Assembly: GCA_964404895.1 (NCBI GenBank)
Contig: CAYOLV010000008.1
Coordinates: 1 to 64,000, forward strand
DNA from: JBGSUZ01 sp964404895
Lineage (GTDB): Bacteria > Bacillota > Clostridia > Peptostreptococcales > Acidaminobacteraceae
DNA length: 64,000 bases
Direction: 5' to 3'
The notes beneath the pieces were generated by a model. The model ran no database searches. It was not told the DNA's origin and was given only the letters and a program-made list of their open reading frames with translations. A program made the position numbers and the translations under genes. Positions 16,366 to 25,173 of this stretch are shown here, piece after piece (position 1 is the first letter of the stretch; each line of letters starts with the position of its first letter).

Positions 16366-18828
16366 ATGTCTATATTTGACAGGCTAGATGGCACGTCTAG
16401 GAATATTTTACACTTCGCCTTTGACGAAGCCAAATACTTAGGTCATAGTTTTGTAGGGCCTGAACACTTGCTTTTAGGCATTTTGAGGGAAGAGAAAGCC
16501 ATAGGGGCACAGCTCTTAGCAAAGCAAAAGGTGTTAATTGAAGATGTTCGATTAGAAATTATCAAAATCGTGGGACGAGGGGTGTTCAGCACCAATGTAG
16601 ACGGCTATACGCCCCGCGCGTTGGAATGTCTAGACAAGAGTTACGCCTTTGCCGCAAAAGCCAGTTGTGACACCATTCGTTCAGAACATATTTTACTGGC
16701 TATATTATCAGACGAACAGTCCGTAGCTTTTAAAGTGCTGATGGCGTTGAATGTTTCCTTTCCAACCCTAAAAGATCAGCTGATTCAGACCGCTCAGATT
16801 AGCAAAACGGGGACATCGGCTCAAGACCATCAACATGAAATGATTGACCAGTTTGCAGTGGATTTAACGGCGCGGGCAGAGGACAAACGCCTGGACCCTG
16901 TGTTTGGAAGGGAAGATGAAATCGCCAGACTGATTCAGACCCTAAGCCGTCGGACTAAAAATAACCCCTGCCTTATCGGTGAACCTGGGGTGGGCAAAAC
17001 AGCTATTGTAGAGGGTTTGACCCAACGAATTGTCTCTGGAGAAGTGCCAGAAGTTCTCTGGGGAAAAAGAGTGTATTCCCTAAGCATGGGGATTTTGCTA
17101 GCGGGGACCAAGTATCGAGGAGAGTTTGAAGAACGACTGACCAAACTGTTAAAAGAAATTTTTGAAGCCGGGGACGTGATCCTCTTTATAGATGAAATCC
17201 ACACCATTATCGGCGCAGGGGGTGCTGAAGGGGCTATTGACGCTTCTAGCATTCTAAAGCCTATACTTGCCCGTGGAGAAATACAAATTATCGGCACGAC
17301 GACTATTAACGACTATAAGCGCTATATTGAAAAGGACAGCGGGCTAGAGCGACGCTTCCAGCCGATTTTAGTCAGCGAACCGACCAAAGAACACGCCATT
17401 GAAATACTCAAACTGTTGAGAGAACGTTATGAAAACCACCACAAGGTCAAAATCACAGACGAGGCCATTCGAGCAGCGGTAGAACTTTCAGAGCGGTATA
17501 TGACCGAGCGCTTCCTTCCAGACAAAGCGGTGGATCTCATGGATGAGGCGGCAGCTAAAAAGCGGATTGAAAATCTGAAACAGAATGATTTGATCAAGGA
17601 ATATGAAGAGAATCTTAAAGAATTAAGAGTTCAAAAGGATAAGGCGGTCAGCCACCTTGATTTTGAAAAAGCAGCTATTCTCAGAGATCGAGAACACAAA
17701 ATTTTAGAAGCCATTCAAGAGGAGAAGAAAATACAGCAGATGATGTCTTTGCAATCAGTTCTATTGGATGCTCAAGACATTGAACAGCTAGTTTCGGTGA
17801 TTACTCGAATTCCTGTAGAGAGATTGATGCAAAACGAAGCGCAAAAGTTGTTAGAACTGGAACATTATTTAGAAAAGAGAGTCGTGGGTCAGGGAGAAGC
17901 CGTCAATGTGGTGGCAAGGGCTATCAGAAGGTCCAGAGTTGGTTTGTCCAGCCCCAATAAACCCATTGGATCTTTCTTATTCATGGGCCCCACTGGGGTG
18001 GGGAAAACCGAGTTGTCCAAAGGCCTTGCCAATATTCTATTTGGATCAGATCAAGCCATGATCCGCATCGATATGTCGGAATATATGGAAAAGCACACAG
18101 TTTCCAGACTGATTGGTTCTCCTCCGGGCTATGTGGGACATGAAGCAGGAGGCCAGTTGACAGATCGGGTTAAACTCAAACCTTATAGCCTGATTTTATT
18201 TGATGAGATTGAAAAGGCTCACGAAGATATTTTCAATTTACTCCTTCAAATAATGGATGAGGGTATCCTCACAGATGGAAAAGGGCGCACAGTGAATTTT
18301 AAGAATACCTTAATCATCATGACTTCCAATATTGGAGCGGATCGTCTTTCTAAGAAACGCCAGTTGATGGGCTTTGGAGACATCGACCAAGACGAAGTTG
18401 AAAAACAACGGGTTAGAGAAGCTTTGACAGAGTCTCTGAAAGGCTATTTCAAGCCAGAGTTCCTTAATCGAATAGATGATGTGGTGGTCTTTAATACCCT
18501 TAACCCTGAAGATATTAGAGAAATTGTGAATCTGGTCAGCGCAGATTTGGAGCAACGCATGGCACATTTGGGATACCCTTTGGTGATCAGCGATAAAGCG
18601 AAAGATCATTTGGCAATAGTGGGCTATGACGATGAATACGGCGCAAGACCTCTAAAGCGAACCATGACCAAACTGGTAGAAGATAAATTGGCAGAGTATA
18701 TTTTAAAACATCCTATGGGTGAGCCATTGAAGTTTATTGTGACTTTTGAAAATGGCGAGATTCACATTCAATCAGAGAAAATGGAACAACCAAAGGAACT
18801 TGAAGAGGTGACAAATGGCAAAGGTTAA
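16366..18828 (+). CDS. clpC: ATP-dependent Clp protease ATP-binding subunit ClpC
   Basis: Hsp100 unfoldase that feeds substrates to ClpP. The 820-residue protein has the double Clp-N repeat (1-145), AAA1 with Walker A GEPGVGKT (K211), a UVR/linker segment (~425-450, FEKAAILRDREHK) and AAA2 with Walker A GPTGVGKT (K547), then the ClpB-type C-terminal domain. GGAGGGGG before ATG 16366 sets the start. It begins 3 bp after the mcsB-like gene and its end overlaps radA by 14 bp, so translation is probably coupled. In Bacillus ClpC recognises phospho-arginine-tagged substrates made by McsB; with the kinase homologue here apparently inactive, targeting must work otherwise. Confidence 0.96.
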   Translation: MSIFDRLDGTSRNILHFAFDEAKYLGHSFVGPEHLLLGILREEKAIGAQLLAKQKVLIEDVRLEIIKIVGRGVFSTNVDGYTPRALECLDKSYAFAAKASCDTIRSEHILLAILSDEQSVAFKVLMALNVSFPTLKDQLIQTAQISKTGTSAQDHQHEMIDQFAVDLTARAEDKRLDPVFGREDEIARLIQTLSRRTKNNPCLIGEPGVGKTAIVEGLTQRIVSGEVPEVLWGKRVYSLSMGILLAGTKYRGEFEERLTKLLKEIFEAGDVILFIDEIHTIIGAGGAEGAIDASSILKPILARGEIQIIGTTTINDYKRYIEKDSGLERRFQPILVSEPTKEHAIEILKLLRERYENHHKVKITDEAIRAAVELSERYMTERFLPDKAVDLMDEAAAKKRIENLKQNDLIKEYEENLKELRVQKDKAVSHLDFEKAAILRDREHKILEAIQEEKKIQQMMSLQSVLLDAQDIEQLVSVITRIPVERLMQNEAQKLLELEHYLEKRVVGQGEAVNVVARAIRRSRVGLSSPNKPIGSFLFMGPTGVGKTELSKGLANILFGSDQAMIRIDMSEYMEKHTVSRLIGSPPGYVGHEAGGQLTDRVKLKPYSLILFDEIEKAHEDIFNLLLQIMDEGILTDGKGRTVNFKNTLIIMTSNIGADRLSKKRQLMGFGDIDQDEVEKQRVREALTESLKGYFKPEFLNRIDDVVVFNTLNPEDIREIVNLVSADLEQRMAHLGYPLVISDKAKDHLAIVGYDDEYGARPLKRTMTKLVEDKLAEYILKHPMGEPLKFIVTFENGEIHIQSEKMEQPKELEEVTNGKG

Positions 18829-20188
18829 ATCAAAATTCGTCTGTCAAAACTGCGGTTATTTTTCGGTGAAATGGCTTGGGAAATGCCCAGAATGTGGGAC
18901 GTGGGACAGCATGGTAGAAGAAGTGGAAACCAGCGACGTAGAAAGAGACTCTAGAACACTTAGAGCGACTAACAAGATTGAGAAACCTATTTCGATTAAA
19001 AATATAACCATCGAAAAAGAAGATCGCTTCAGCAGTGGCATTGAAGAACTGGACATTGTCCTCGGAGGCGGTATAGTAAAGGGTTCTCTAATGTTGGTAG
19101 GAGGAGATCCGGGTATAGGGAAATCCACCATGCTCCTGCAAGTGGCTGATCATGTGGCGAAACAGGGAAAGAAAGTCCTCTATGTTTCAGGTGAGGAAAG
19201 TGTGAAGCAAACAAAAATGAGAGCAGACCGCTTGGATATTGCCTCTGATTCCTTATATGTTCTCTCTGAGAATAATATGGATGTTATATTAGGTGAAATC
19301 ACACAGCTGCAGCCAGACGTGATTGTGGTCGACTCCATTCAAACGGTCTATAGAGAAGATGTAGCTTCTGCTCCGGGCAGCGTTTCCCAAGTTAGAGAAG
19401 CCACAGGGCTCTTAATGAAAATCGCGAAAGGGATGGGCATCTCGACCTTTATAGTAGGTCACGTCACAAAAAATGGTGCCATTGCAGGGCCGAAAGTATT
19501 GGAACATATGGTGGATACCGTACTTTATTTTGAAGGGGAACGGTATCATATTTATCGTATTTTAAGAGCTGTTAAAAATCGGTTTGGTAGTACCAACGAA
19601 ATTGGGGTATATGAAATGACAAATAAGGGATTGAGAGGCGTGAGTAATCCATCCAATTTGTTCATTTCTGAAAGAAGGGCTGAAGCGTCTGGATCTGTTG
19701 TAACAGCAGCGGTTGAGGGGACAAGACCTGTTTTGGTAGAAATTCAGGCTTTGGTTTCTCAAACCACTTTTGGTATGCCAAGAAGAACTGCAGTAGGTGT
19801 GGACTATAATAAGCTAGTCATGCTGATGGCCGTTTTGGAAAAAAGAGTAGGTCTTGCTTTGGCAGATCAAGATTGTTACATCAACGTAGTTGGCGGCATG
19901 AGCATGGAAGAGCCTTCTGCAGACTTAGCCATCGTCACAGCCGTTGCGGCAAGCTTTAGAAATTTCATTATGGATGCTGAAACCTTAGTCTTTGGAGAGG
20001 TGGGGCTGACGGGTGAAATTCGAAATGTCAGCCAGCCTCAGATTCGATTGAATGAAGGGATCAAATTGGGATTCAAACGCTTCATCATGCCTTTTGGAAA
20101 TATTGAGGGTCTAGAAGTGCCCAAAACCGTTAAGGTCTACGGCGTAAAAACCGTTGAGGAGGCATTTTCTAATCTCTTTGGGAGGTAG
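18815..20188 (+). CDS. radA: DNA repair protein RadA (Sms)
   Basis: A RecA-like ATPase that promotes branch migration in recombination and repair. The N-terminus carries a zinc finger (CQNC near residue 10 and CPEC near residue 27), followed by Walker A GGDPGIGKST, Walker B VIVVDSIQT, the RadA-specific KNRFGSTNEIG motif and a Lon-protease-like C-terminal domain. The 457-residue length is normal. It overlaps clpC and is followed 5 bp later by disA, the conserved clpC-radA-disA order of Firmicutes. Confidence 0.96.
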   Translation: MAKVKSKFVCQNCGYFSVKWLGKCPECGTWDSMVEEVETSDVERDSRTLRATNKIEKPISIKNITIEKEDRFSSGIEELDIVLGGGIVKGSLMLVGGDPGIGKSTMLLQVADHVAKQGKKVLYVSGEESVKQTKMRADRLDIASDSLYVLSENNMDVILGEITQLQPDVIVVDSIQTVYREDVASAPGSVSQVREATGLLMKIAKGMGISTFIVGHVTKNGAIAGPKVLEHMVDTVLYFEGERYHIYRILRAVKNRFGSTNEIGVYEMTNKGLRGVSNPSNLFISERRAEASGSVVTAAVEGTRPVLVEIQALVSQTTFGMPRRTAVGVDYNKLVMLMAVLEKRVGLALADQDCYINVVGGMSMEEPSADLAIVTAVAASFRNFIMDAETLVFGEVGLTGEIRNVSQPQIRLNEGIKLGFKRFIMPFGNIEGLEVPKTVKVYGVKTVEEAFSNLFGR

Positions 20189-20193
20189 AGAAG

Positions 20194-20949
20194 ATGATGA
20201 AACGTAGACAGCAAATGTCACCGGATATGAAAAAGGCTATTTCCTTAATTGCGCCTGGAACTTCTCTGCGCGAAGGGATAGATAATCTCGTAGTCGGAAA
20301 AATGGGTGGTCTGATTTATTATGGCAATCCTGAAGAAATCATGCCTATTATTGATGGAGGATTTTTAATCGATGTGCCCTACACCCCGAATTATCTTTAT
20401 GAACTGGGAAAAATGGATGGCGCAATTATTCTCTCGTCAGACTGTCACAGAATTCTCTATGCCAATTGTCAACTGATTCCAAGCTATGACCTATCTACTT
20501 CTGAAACGGGTACTCGTCATAGAACGGCTGAACGGGTCTCGAAAATGACCAGTGGGGCAGTTATTTGTATTTCCCAGAGGCGTAACCAGATTACCCTGTT
20601 CCACAAGGGGCATCGGTATATGCTTCAAGACATCAGTCTCATTGTCAATTTAGCAGCCCAGTGTCAACAAGCTCTTGAAATCGCTAGAGCCAATTTTGAT
20701 GAAGCTCTTAAAATCTTCTTTGAAGTCAGTTTGGAGGGACGTGAAAATTGTCAGCCTGAAATTGATTACTGCCTCTTTAGGGGGGAGCACCTGATGAGTT
20801 TGTATGACCTAATGGAAGGCTATTTGTTAGAACTTGGAAGCGAAGGGGAGTTGTTTACACAGGCGGTTTCTGATTTGCTCTCGGATGTGGGAAATCAAAT
20901 GGAGGATCTTAAAAAGCTTTTAATTGCCCAGGAAATGAAAATGGTATAA
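20194..20949 (+). CDS. disA: DisA-type diadenylate cyclase lacking the DNA-binding domain
   Basis: Diadenylate cyclase domain that makes cyclic di-AMP from two ATP. Catalytic motifs are intact: GGLIYYG (38-44), DGA (75-77) and RHRTAE (108-113). Usual DisA proteins have ~350-360 residues: the cyclase domain, a helical spine and a C-terminal helix-hairpin-helix that binds branched DNA. This one stops at residue 251 inside the spine region, and a terminator lies only 14 bp after the stop, so no remnant of the helix-hairpin-helix follows. The enzyme probably makes c-di-AMP without direct DNA sensing, although its position after radA keeps the genome-integrity context. GGGAGGT seven bases before ATG 20194 supports the start. 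No other diadenylate cyclase is in the window. Confidence 0.88.
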   Translation: MMKRRQQMSPDMKKAISLIAPGTSLREGIDNLVVGKMGGLIYYGNPEEIMPIIDGGFLIDVPYTPNYLYELGKMDGAIILSSDCHRILYANCQLIPSYDLSTSETGTRHRTAERVSKMTSGAVICISQRRNQITLFHKGHRYMLQDISLIVNLAAQCQQALEIARANFDEALKIFFEVSLEGRENCQPEIDYCLFRGEHLMSLYDLMEGYLLELGSEGELFTQAVSDLLSDVGNQMEDLKKLLIAQEMKMV

Positions 20950-20963
20950 ACAGTTAAAAATAA

Positions 20964-21012
20964 AAAGAGACTGAATCTCACAGGGCATTGACCCAAGAGA
21001 GACAGTCTCTTT
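20964..21012. terminator. Bidirectional rho-independent terminator
   Basis: A 10-bp stem AAAGAGACTG/CAGTCTCTTT (20964-20973/21003-21012) with A/T-rich flanks on both sides. It ends the mcsA-disA transcript and the converging minus-strand gene at 21016. Confidence 0.83.
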
Positions 21013-21015
21013 GTT

Positions 21016-21411
21016 TTAATATAAGCTGAAGGGACCTAGTGCTTTAATGCGTTTGTATTCTTGGAGCATGACATCGTATAAGTTGACGTCGAGCTGGTTG
21101 CAAATAGCTGTTAAGTAGAAGAGATGAGACCCAATTTCCTGTTCGACTTTCTCTCTGCAAGTCGGGCAAAGCTCCCCGGCTAATTGATTAATGCTCATTT
21201 TCTTTAAGTCAAAAAACTCGGCACCTTCTGGGATTTCTCCTTTTTGAGCATTGAGTTTGACACAGCCGCAGGCGGTAATGGTCTTAACGACGGAACGGTT
21301 GACACGGGCGTTTGAAGCTTCCAATTTTGTAATAAGGTCTAGAATATTGGTGTGCCGTACTAGGACTTCGTCCACGGTGTTCTGGAACTGATCGTATAAC
21401 AAATCATTCAA
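21016..21411 (-). CDS. Conserved clostridial-type protein of unknown function (131 aa)
   Basis: I do not recognise a defined function. The protein is mostly helical and soluble. It opens with DLLYDQFQNTVDEVLVRHTNILDLITKL, has a CGC motif near residue 48-50 and a CPTC pair near residue 81-84 that could bind a metal, and ends in an acidic helix EQEIGSHLFYLTAICNQL followed by DVNLYDVML. The last part resembles MazG-like all-alpha nucleotide pyrophosphohydrolases, but that is a weak impression. I recall similar proteins in other Clostridia. The start is TTG 21411, ten bases after AAGGAG on the minus strand; no in-frame ATG fits. It converges with disA and is divergent from carD. Confidence 0.7.
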   Translation of the reverse strand: MNDLLYDQFQNTVDEVLVRHTNILDLITKLEASNARVNRSVVKTITACGCVKLNAQKGEIPEGAEFFDLKKMSINQLAGELCPTCREKVEQEIGSHLFYLTAICNQLDVNLYDVMLQEYKRIKALGPFSLY

Positions 21412-21533
21412 TATCTACTCACTCCTTTGAGGGCTTGGAAGTTCTAGCTTTCTCATTTCTTGAAATTATTGTAACACAACTTATCCTCAATTTTAAAGTT
21501 GTTATTTAAAAATTCTGAAAAACATTTAATGGA

Positions 21534-21605
21534 TTGACACTGAAAAATCACTATGATAAAATAATTTATTTTAATTTGACCAAACCCTAAAAAATAAGGT
21601 ATAAT
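21534..21605 (+). promoter_or_regulatory. Tandem sigma-A-type promoters for carD
   Basis: Two promoters are visible: TTGACA (21534-21539), 17 bp, TAAAAT (21557-21562); and TTGACC (21576-21581), 18 bp, TATAAT (21600-21605). Both point toward the carD start at 21639. Confidence 0.7.
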
Positions 21606-21638
21606 ATAAAATAAGTATTCATTTGAGGAGGTGCATTG

Positions 21639-22115
21639 ATGTTTCGAATTGGAGATCGTATCGTATATCCCATGCATGGCGCGGGCGTTATTGAAGACGT
21701 AGAAGAAAAGGAAATCCTTGGCGAACTTCGGAAATATTTCGTACTCAGGTTACCTCTTAAAAACATGAAGGTGCTGTTACCGGTAGATAATATCGATAGT
21801 CTGGGCATTCGCCTGATCATGACGAAAGAGGCATTTGAGGATGTTATGAAAGTCCTTGAAAACGAGGAGTTTGACTTACAGACGAATTGGAACCGGAGAT
21901 ACAGATCGAACATGGAAAAAGTGAAAACTGGTGATATTTTTGAAGTGGCGACGGTTGTCAGAGACCTAATCCATATTGAACGCGCTAAAGGGCTTTCAAC
22001 TGGGGAAAGAAAAATGCTGACCAATACCAAACAAATTCTCATCAGTGAAATGATTTTAGCTACAGAAGTTGACGAACGCGAAGCAGAGACTTTGATCGAT
22101 GCGGCGGTACACTAA
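21639..22115 (+). CDS. CarD-family transcriptional regulator
   Basis: CarD/CdnL-like protein that binds the RNA polymerase beta subunit and stabilises the open promoter complex. The 158-residue protein starts FRIGDRIVYPMHGAGVIEDVEEKE, the typical Tudor-like RNA-polymerase-interacting domain, followed by a helical DNA-binding half (RDLIHIERAKGLSTGERKML). GAGGAGGTG sits just upstream of ATG 21639; the adjacent TTG 21636 is less likely. Tandem promoters precede it and a terminator follows, so it is monocistronic. Confidence 0.9.
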   Translation: MFRIGDRIVYPMHGAGVIEDVEEKEILGELRKYFVLRLPLKNMKVLLPVDNIDSLGIRLIMTKEAFEDVMKVLENEEFDLQTNWNRRYRSNMEKVKTGDIFEVATVVRDLIHIERAKGLSTGERKMLTNTKQILISEMILATEVDEREAETLIDAAVH

Positions 22116-22131
22116 AATCTTTGTTTTGAAT

Positions 22132-22176
22132 AGCTGATGTCGGGTATCCACTAGGGTATGCAGCATCAGCTTTTTT
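22132..22176 (+). terminator. Rho-independent terminator
   Basis: Stem AGCTGATG/CATCAGCT (22132-22139/22164-22171) followed by T residues to 22176; it ends the carD transcript. Confidence 0.85.
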
Positions 22177-22363
22177 GTATTTAAATCCGAATCTATCTTG
22201 AGGGGTTCAGAAAGTCTTTGTTTTTAGAGAAAGATTTGTGGCAGGTTCTTAAAAGAAGATTAAAAAAGTGTAAATACAAATGTTTATACAAATAATTATG
22301 CTATGATATTAGAGCAATCCAGTGATTGCAACAAATTATAAAAATGAAGAAAGGAGGCAACAT

Positions 22364-23458
22364 ATGTTAAAGAAAATCGCAAGAGTCGTCTTAACGATTC
22401 TGGGCGTATCGGCAGGGTATGCAGTGGGCTTACTGCTTTTGTCAGTGAATGGCATTGGCAAAATGTTCAACTATACCCAAAACGACAATCTTTTTAAATT
22501 CGTTTTTTCAACGGTAACAGGGGCTATATTCGGACTTATACTTTATCTTATTTTTCCATGGATTGTACATTTATCAAAAAAATTAGTTAAAGGTGCGGAG
22601 GACGAACTTGAAAAAGTGCCGACCCATCAAATTGTAGTGGGTTCTATTGGTCTGATTGTGGGTCTGGTCATTGCATTTTTGATCAGCAGTGCCATCAGTC
22701 TGATTCCAATTCCGTTCATCAGTTTGCTCAGCCTTGTGATTTACGTCTTCTTAGGTTATTTAGGCGTGAGTCTTGCTATTAAAAATATAGGTGATTTTTC
22801 TAAAATACAGGAAATGTTCAAAAGAAATTCGGCGAAGAGTGGTGCTGCTAAAGAAGTCAGCGGTGCCAAGCCTAAAATTTTGGATACCAGCGTCATCATT
22901 GACGGTCGTATTGCGGACATTTGTAAAACTGGGTTTGTTGAGGGCAGCTTGATTATTCCGAATTTCGTTTTGGAAGAATTGAGACACATTGCCGATTCTT
23001 CCGACGGGCTAAAACGCAATAGAGGTAGAAGAGGGTTAGACATTCTCAACATCATTCAAAAGGAATTAAAATTAGATATCCGCATTGTGGATACCGATTT
23101 TGAAGATGTGGCAGAAGTGGATATGAAGCTTCTTAAACTCGCGCAAAAAATGAATGGTATGGTTGTGACAAATGACTTTAATCTGAATAAAGTGGCAGAA
23201 CTCCAAGGGGTTATTGTGCTCAATATCAATGAATTGGCCAATGCGGTTAAACCCGTAGTTTTACCAGGCGAGGAAATGACTGTTTACGTGGTCAAAGAAG
23301 GAAAAGAGAATAACCAGGGCGTAGCCTACTTAGACGATGGCACCATGATTGTGGTTGAAGGTGGCAGAAAGTTTATGAATGAAACCATAGATGTTTTGGT
23401 AACCAGCGTTTTACAAACAGCAGCCGGACGCATGATCTTTGCCAAACCCGCTCATTAG
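22364..23458 (+). CDS. yacL: PIN and TRAM domain membrane protein (YacL family)
   Basis: A 364-residue integral membrane protein. The N-terminal ~150 residues hold four hydrophobic segments (around 5-27, 45-65, 85-105 and 110-130). A PIN-type nuclease domain follows (LDTSVIIDGRI, then ELRHIAD and VVTNDFNLNKVA, giving the acidic metal-binding residues), and then a C-terminal TRAM-type RNA-binding domain. AAGGAGG six bases before ATG 22364 fixes the start. Members usually sit between radA/disA/carD and ispD, as here. The RNA target is unknown. Confidence 0.9.
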   Translation: MLKKIARVVLTILGVSAGYAVGLLLLSVNGIGKMFNYTQNDNLFKFVFSTVTGAIFGLILYLIFPWIVHLSKKLVKGAEDELEKVPTHQIVVGSIGLIVGLVIAFLISSAISLIPIPFISLLSLVIYVFLGYLGVSLAIKNIGDFSKIQEMFKRNSAKSGAAKEVSGAKPKILDTSVIIDGRIADICKTGFVEGSLIIPNFVLEELRHIADSSDGLKRNRGRRGLDILNIIQKELKLDIRIVDTDFEDVAEVDMKLLKLAQKMNGMVVTNDFNLNKVAELQGVIVLNINELANAVKPVVLPGEEMTVYVVKEGKENNQGVAYLDDGTMIVVEGGRKFMNETIDVLVTSVLQTAAGRMIFAKPAH

Positions 23459-23467
23459 TATGACTTT

Positions 23468-23510
23468 AAGGCGTTCGCGTTCCAGTTATTGGGGTGTGGA
23501 ACGCCTTTTA
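23468..23510 (+). terminator. Probable weak terminator
   Basis: A 9-bp stem AAGGCGTTC/GAACGCCTT (23468-23476/23499-23507) is followed by only a short T-run. It may be partial, letting transcription continue into ispD. Confidence 0.55.
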
Positions 23511-23531
23511 TTGAAGAAGAGGTGATGACCG

Positions 23532-24269
23532 ATGTATAAAGACCAAAAGATTGCCGTGGTCATACCCGCTGCGGGAAATGGCAGACGAATGGGTACGAAT
23601 GAAATTAAAACGTTTTTAAAGCTGAGAGGCAGAGATCTGATTGAGTGGACGCTGCTGCCTTTTGCATCGTGTGGATGGATCGATCAGATTATTGTGGTGG
23701 GAAGAAAGCAAGACGAAGAACGCTTTGGCAATATGCTCAATAAAATCAGAACAGAATTATCTGAGAAGGAAATCCTCTATCCTGAAATGTCTTTTATCGT
23801 TGGGGGGGCAGACCGACTAGAGTCAGTGGACAACGGGCTGCATCAACTGATGGATGACATTAATTTTGTTATGGTGCACGACGGCGCCCGGCCTTTAGTG
23901 TCAGAAGAGGTCATAGAACGTTGTCTTGAAGATGTCTTTGAGCACAATACTTCTGTAGTTTGCGTGCCTGTTAAGGACACTATCAAAATAGCCACAGATG
24001 ATCATTTTGTAGAATCTACTCCTGACCGAAGCCGTCTATTTTCAATTCAAACCCCACAGTGTTTTGAACGAAATTTACTTCTGCGGGCTTACGAACAAGG
24101 GAAAATTCAAGGCTTATCGGTTACAGATGACAGCGGGTTAGTGGAAGCCTTTGGACACCCTGTAAAGCTGACCCTAGGCAGTTATAACAACATTAAAGTG
24201 ACCACACCAGAAGACCTGATGTTGGCAGATCAGATTATGGCAAACCTAGAGGCGGAGGAAAATCAATGA
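23532..24269 (+). CDS. ispD: 2-C-methyl-D-erythritol 4-phosphate cytidylyltransferase
   Basis: Third step of the MEP isoprenoid pathway: transfers CMP from CTP to methylerythritol phosphate. The 245-residue protein has the nucleotide-binding PAAGNGRRMG near the N-terminus, the VHDGARPLV motif and an RSRLFSIQTPQ segment typical of IspD. AAGAGGTGATG precedes ATG 23532. Its stop overlaps the ispF start by four bases (ATGA), so the two consecutive-pathway genes are coupled. Confidence 0.95.
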   Translation: MYKDQKIAVVIPAAGNGRRMGTNEIKTFLKLRGRDLIEWTLLPFASCGWIDQIIVVGRKQDEERFGNMLNKIRTELSEKEILYPEMSFIVGGADRLESVDNGLHQLMDDINFVMVHDGARPLVSEEVIERCLEDVFEHNTSVVCVPVKDTIKIATDDHFVESTPDRSRLFSIQTPQCFERNLLLRAYEQGKIQGLSVTDDSGLVEAFGHPVKLTLGSYNNIKVTTPEDLMLADQIMANLEAEENQ

Positions 24270-24739
24270 GAATAGGATTTGGTTATGATGTCCATCAATT
24301 GATAGAAGGACGCAAATTGATTTTAGGTGGCGTTGAAGTTCCCCATACATTAGGACTTCTAGGACATTCAGATGCAGATGTACTCACCCACGCCATCATG
24401 GACGCCATGTTAGGTGCTTTAGCCTTAGGTGATATTGGTAAACATTTTCCAGATACAGATGCCCAGTATAAAGGGGCAGACAGTGTTGAGCTGTTAAAAA
24501 AAGTGGTCGAGATTTGTCGTGAACATGGCTATAAACTAGGCAATTTAGACACGACTATAGCCGCTCAAAAACCTAAGTTAGCCCCTTATATTGAAGAGAT
24601 GCGCATTTGCCTCGCAGAAGCCCTAGACAGTCATTTATCTCAAGTGAGCATTAAGGCGACCACTACGGAAAAATTGGGTTTTGAAGGTCGAGAAGAAGGT
24701 ATTTCTGCAACGGCGGTTGTGTTGATGCAGGCTTTGTAG
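24266..24739 (+). CDS. ispF: 2-C-methyl-D-erythritol 2,4-cyclodiphosphate synthase
   Basis: Cyclises CDP-methylerythritol phosphate to MEcPP in the MEP pathway; a homotrimer with zinc. Metal ligands Asp 8 and His 10 (GYDVHQ) and His 42 (GHSDADVLTHA) are visible, as is the C-terminal TTTEKLGFEGR motif. The length of 157 is normal. GGCGGAGG in the end of ispD provides the ribosome site. Confidence 0.96.
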   Translation: MRIGFGYDVHQLIEGRKLILGGVEVPHTLGLLGHSDADVLTHAIMDAMLGALALGDIGKHFPDTDAQYKGADSVELLKKVVEICREHGYKLGNLDTTIAAQKPKLAPYIEEMRICLAEALDSHLSQVSIKATTTEKLGFEGREEGISATAVVLMQAL

Positions 24740-24765
24740 CGCAAATAAAATTATAGAGCCGAGTG

Positions 24766-24794
24766 TTGACAAAAACCTCAACTCTGTATATAGT
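24766..24794 (+). promoter_or_regulatory. Promoter of the proS T-box transcript
   Basis: TTGACA (24766-24771), 17-bp spacer, TATAGT (24789-24794). Transcription would start near 24801, just before the T-box stem I. Confidence 0.72.
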
Positions 24795-24799
24795 AATCA

Positions 24800-25096
24800 T
24801 CAGAATATAGATATTTGACTTTGAAAGAGCCAGTAAACAAGTGCAAGGGCTGTAAAGAGAGTGAAATCAAGAAGATGCCAAAACGGCAAAAACTTGCTGA
24901 GAGATTTCACAGATACGCACTGGTCGAACCTACTCCGGAGTTTGTGTAAACACACGGGAACAGCCCGTTACAGCTGTATGGAGATGACAAACGTCTTCGA
25001 GAATCTGATTTTTGAGAGTTTCGAAGGATACGTTTCGTCAATTAGAGTGGTACCGCGTCACCCCGCCTCTATTTTTATATAGAGTCGGGGTTTTTT
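24800..25096 (+). promoter_or_regulatory. T-box leader with proline (CCT) specifier
   Basis: A T-box riboswitch that reads uncharged tRNA-Pro and controls proS. The T-box core AGAGTGGTACCGCG is at 25044-25057. The terminator stem is 25061-25090 with six T residues to 25096. In stem I the AGTA box (24832-24835) lies opposite GAA followed by the codon CCT and an A (24926-24932), enclosed by ACAAGTGC pairing with GCACTGGT, so the specifier is CCT at 24929-24931, matching the downstream prolyl-tRNA synthetase. The boundaries are approximate. The leader together with the short 25097-25173 spacer fills the whole 434-bp gap. Confidence 0.9.
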
Positions 25097-25173
25097 GCGT
25101 TCATTTACGTGTGAAGAACAAGCAATGGGGTATTCAAATAGACGGATATTCACAAAGAAGAGGAGGCCAAAAA

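Noticed and set aside
22275..22291. A 17-base identical sequence, TACAAATGTTTATACAA, shared with 38145-38161 (before yacL and before rplL).
   Set aside because: AT-rich and short; a single exact match of this length in a 64-kb AT-rich window is not far from chance, and the positions relative to genes differ.
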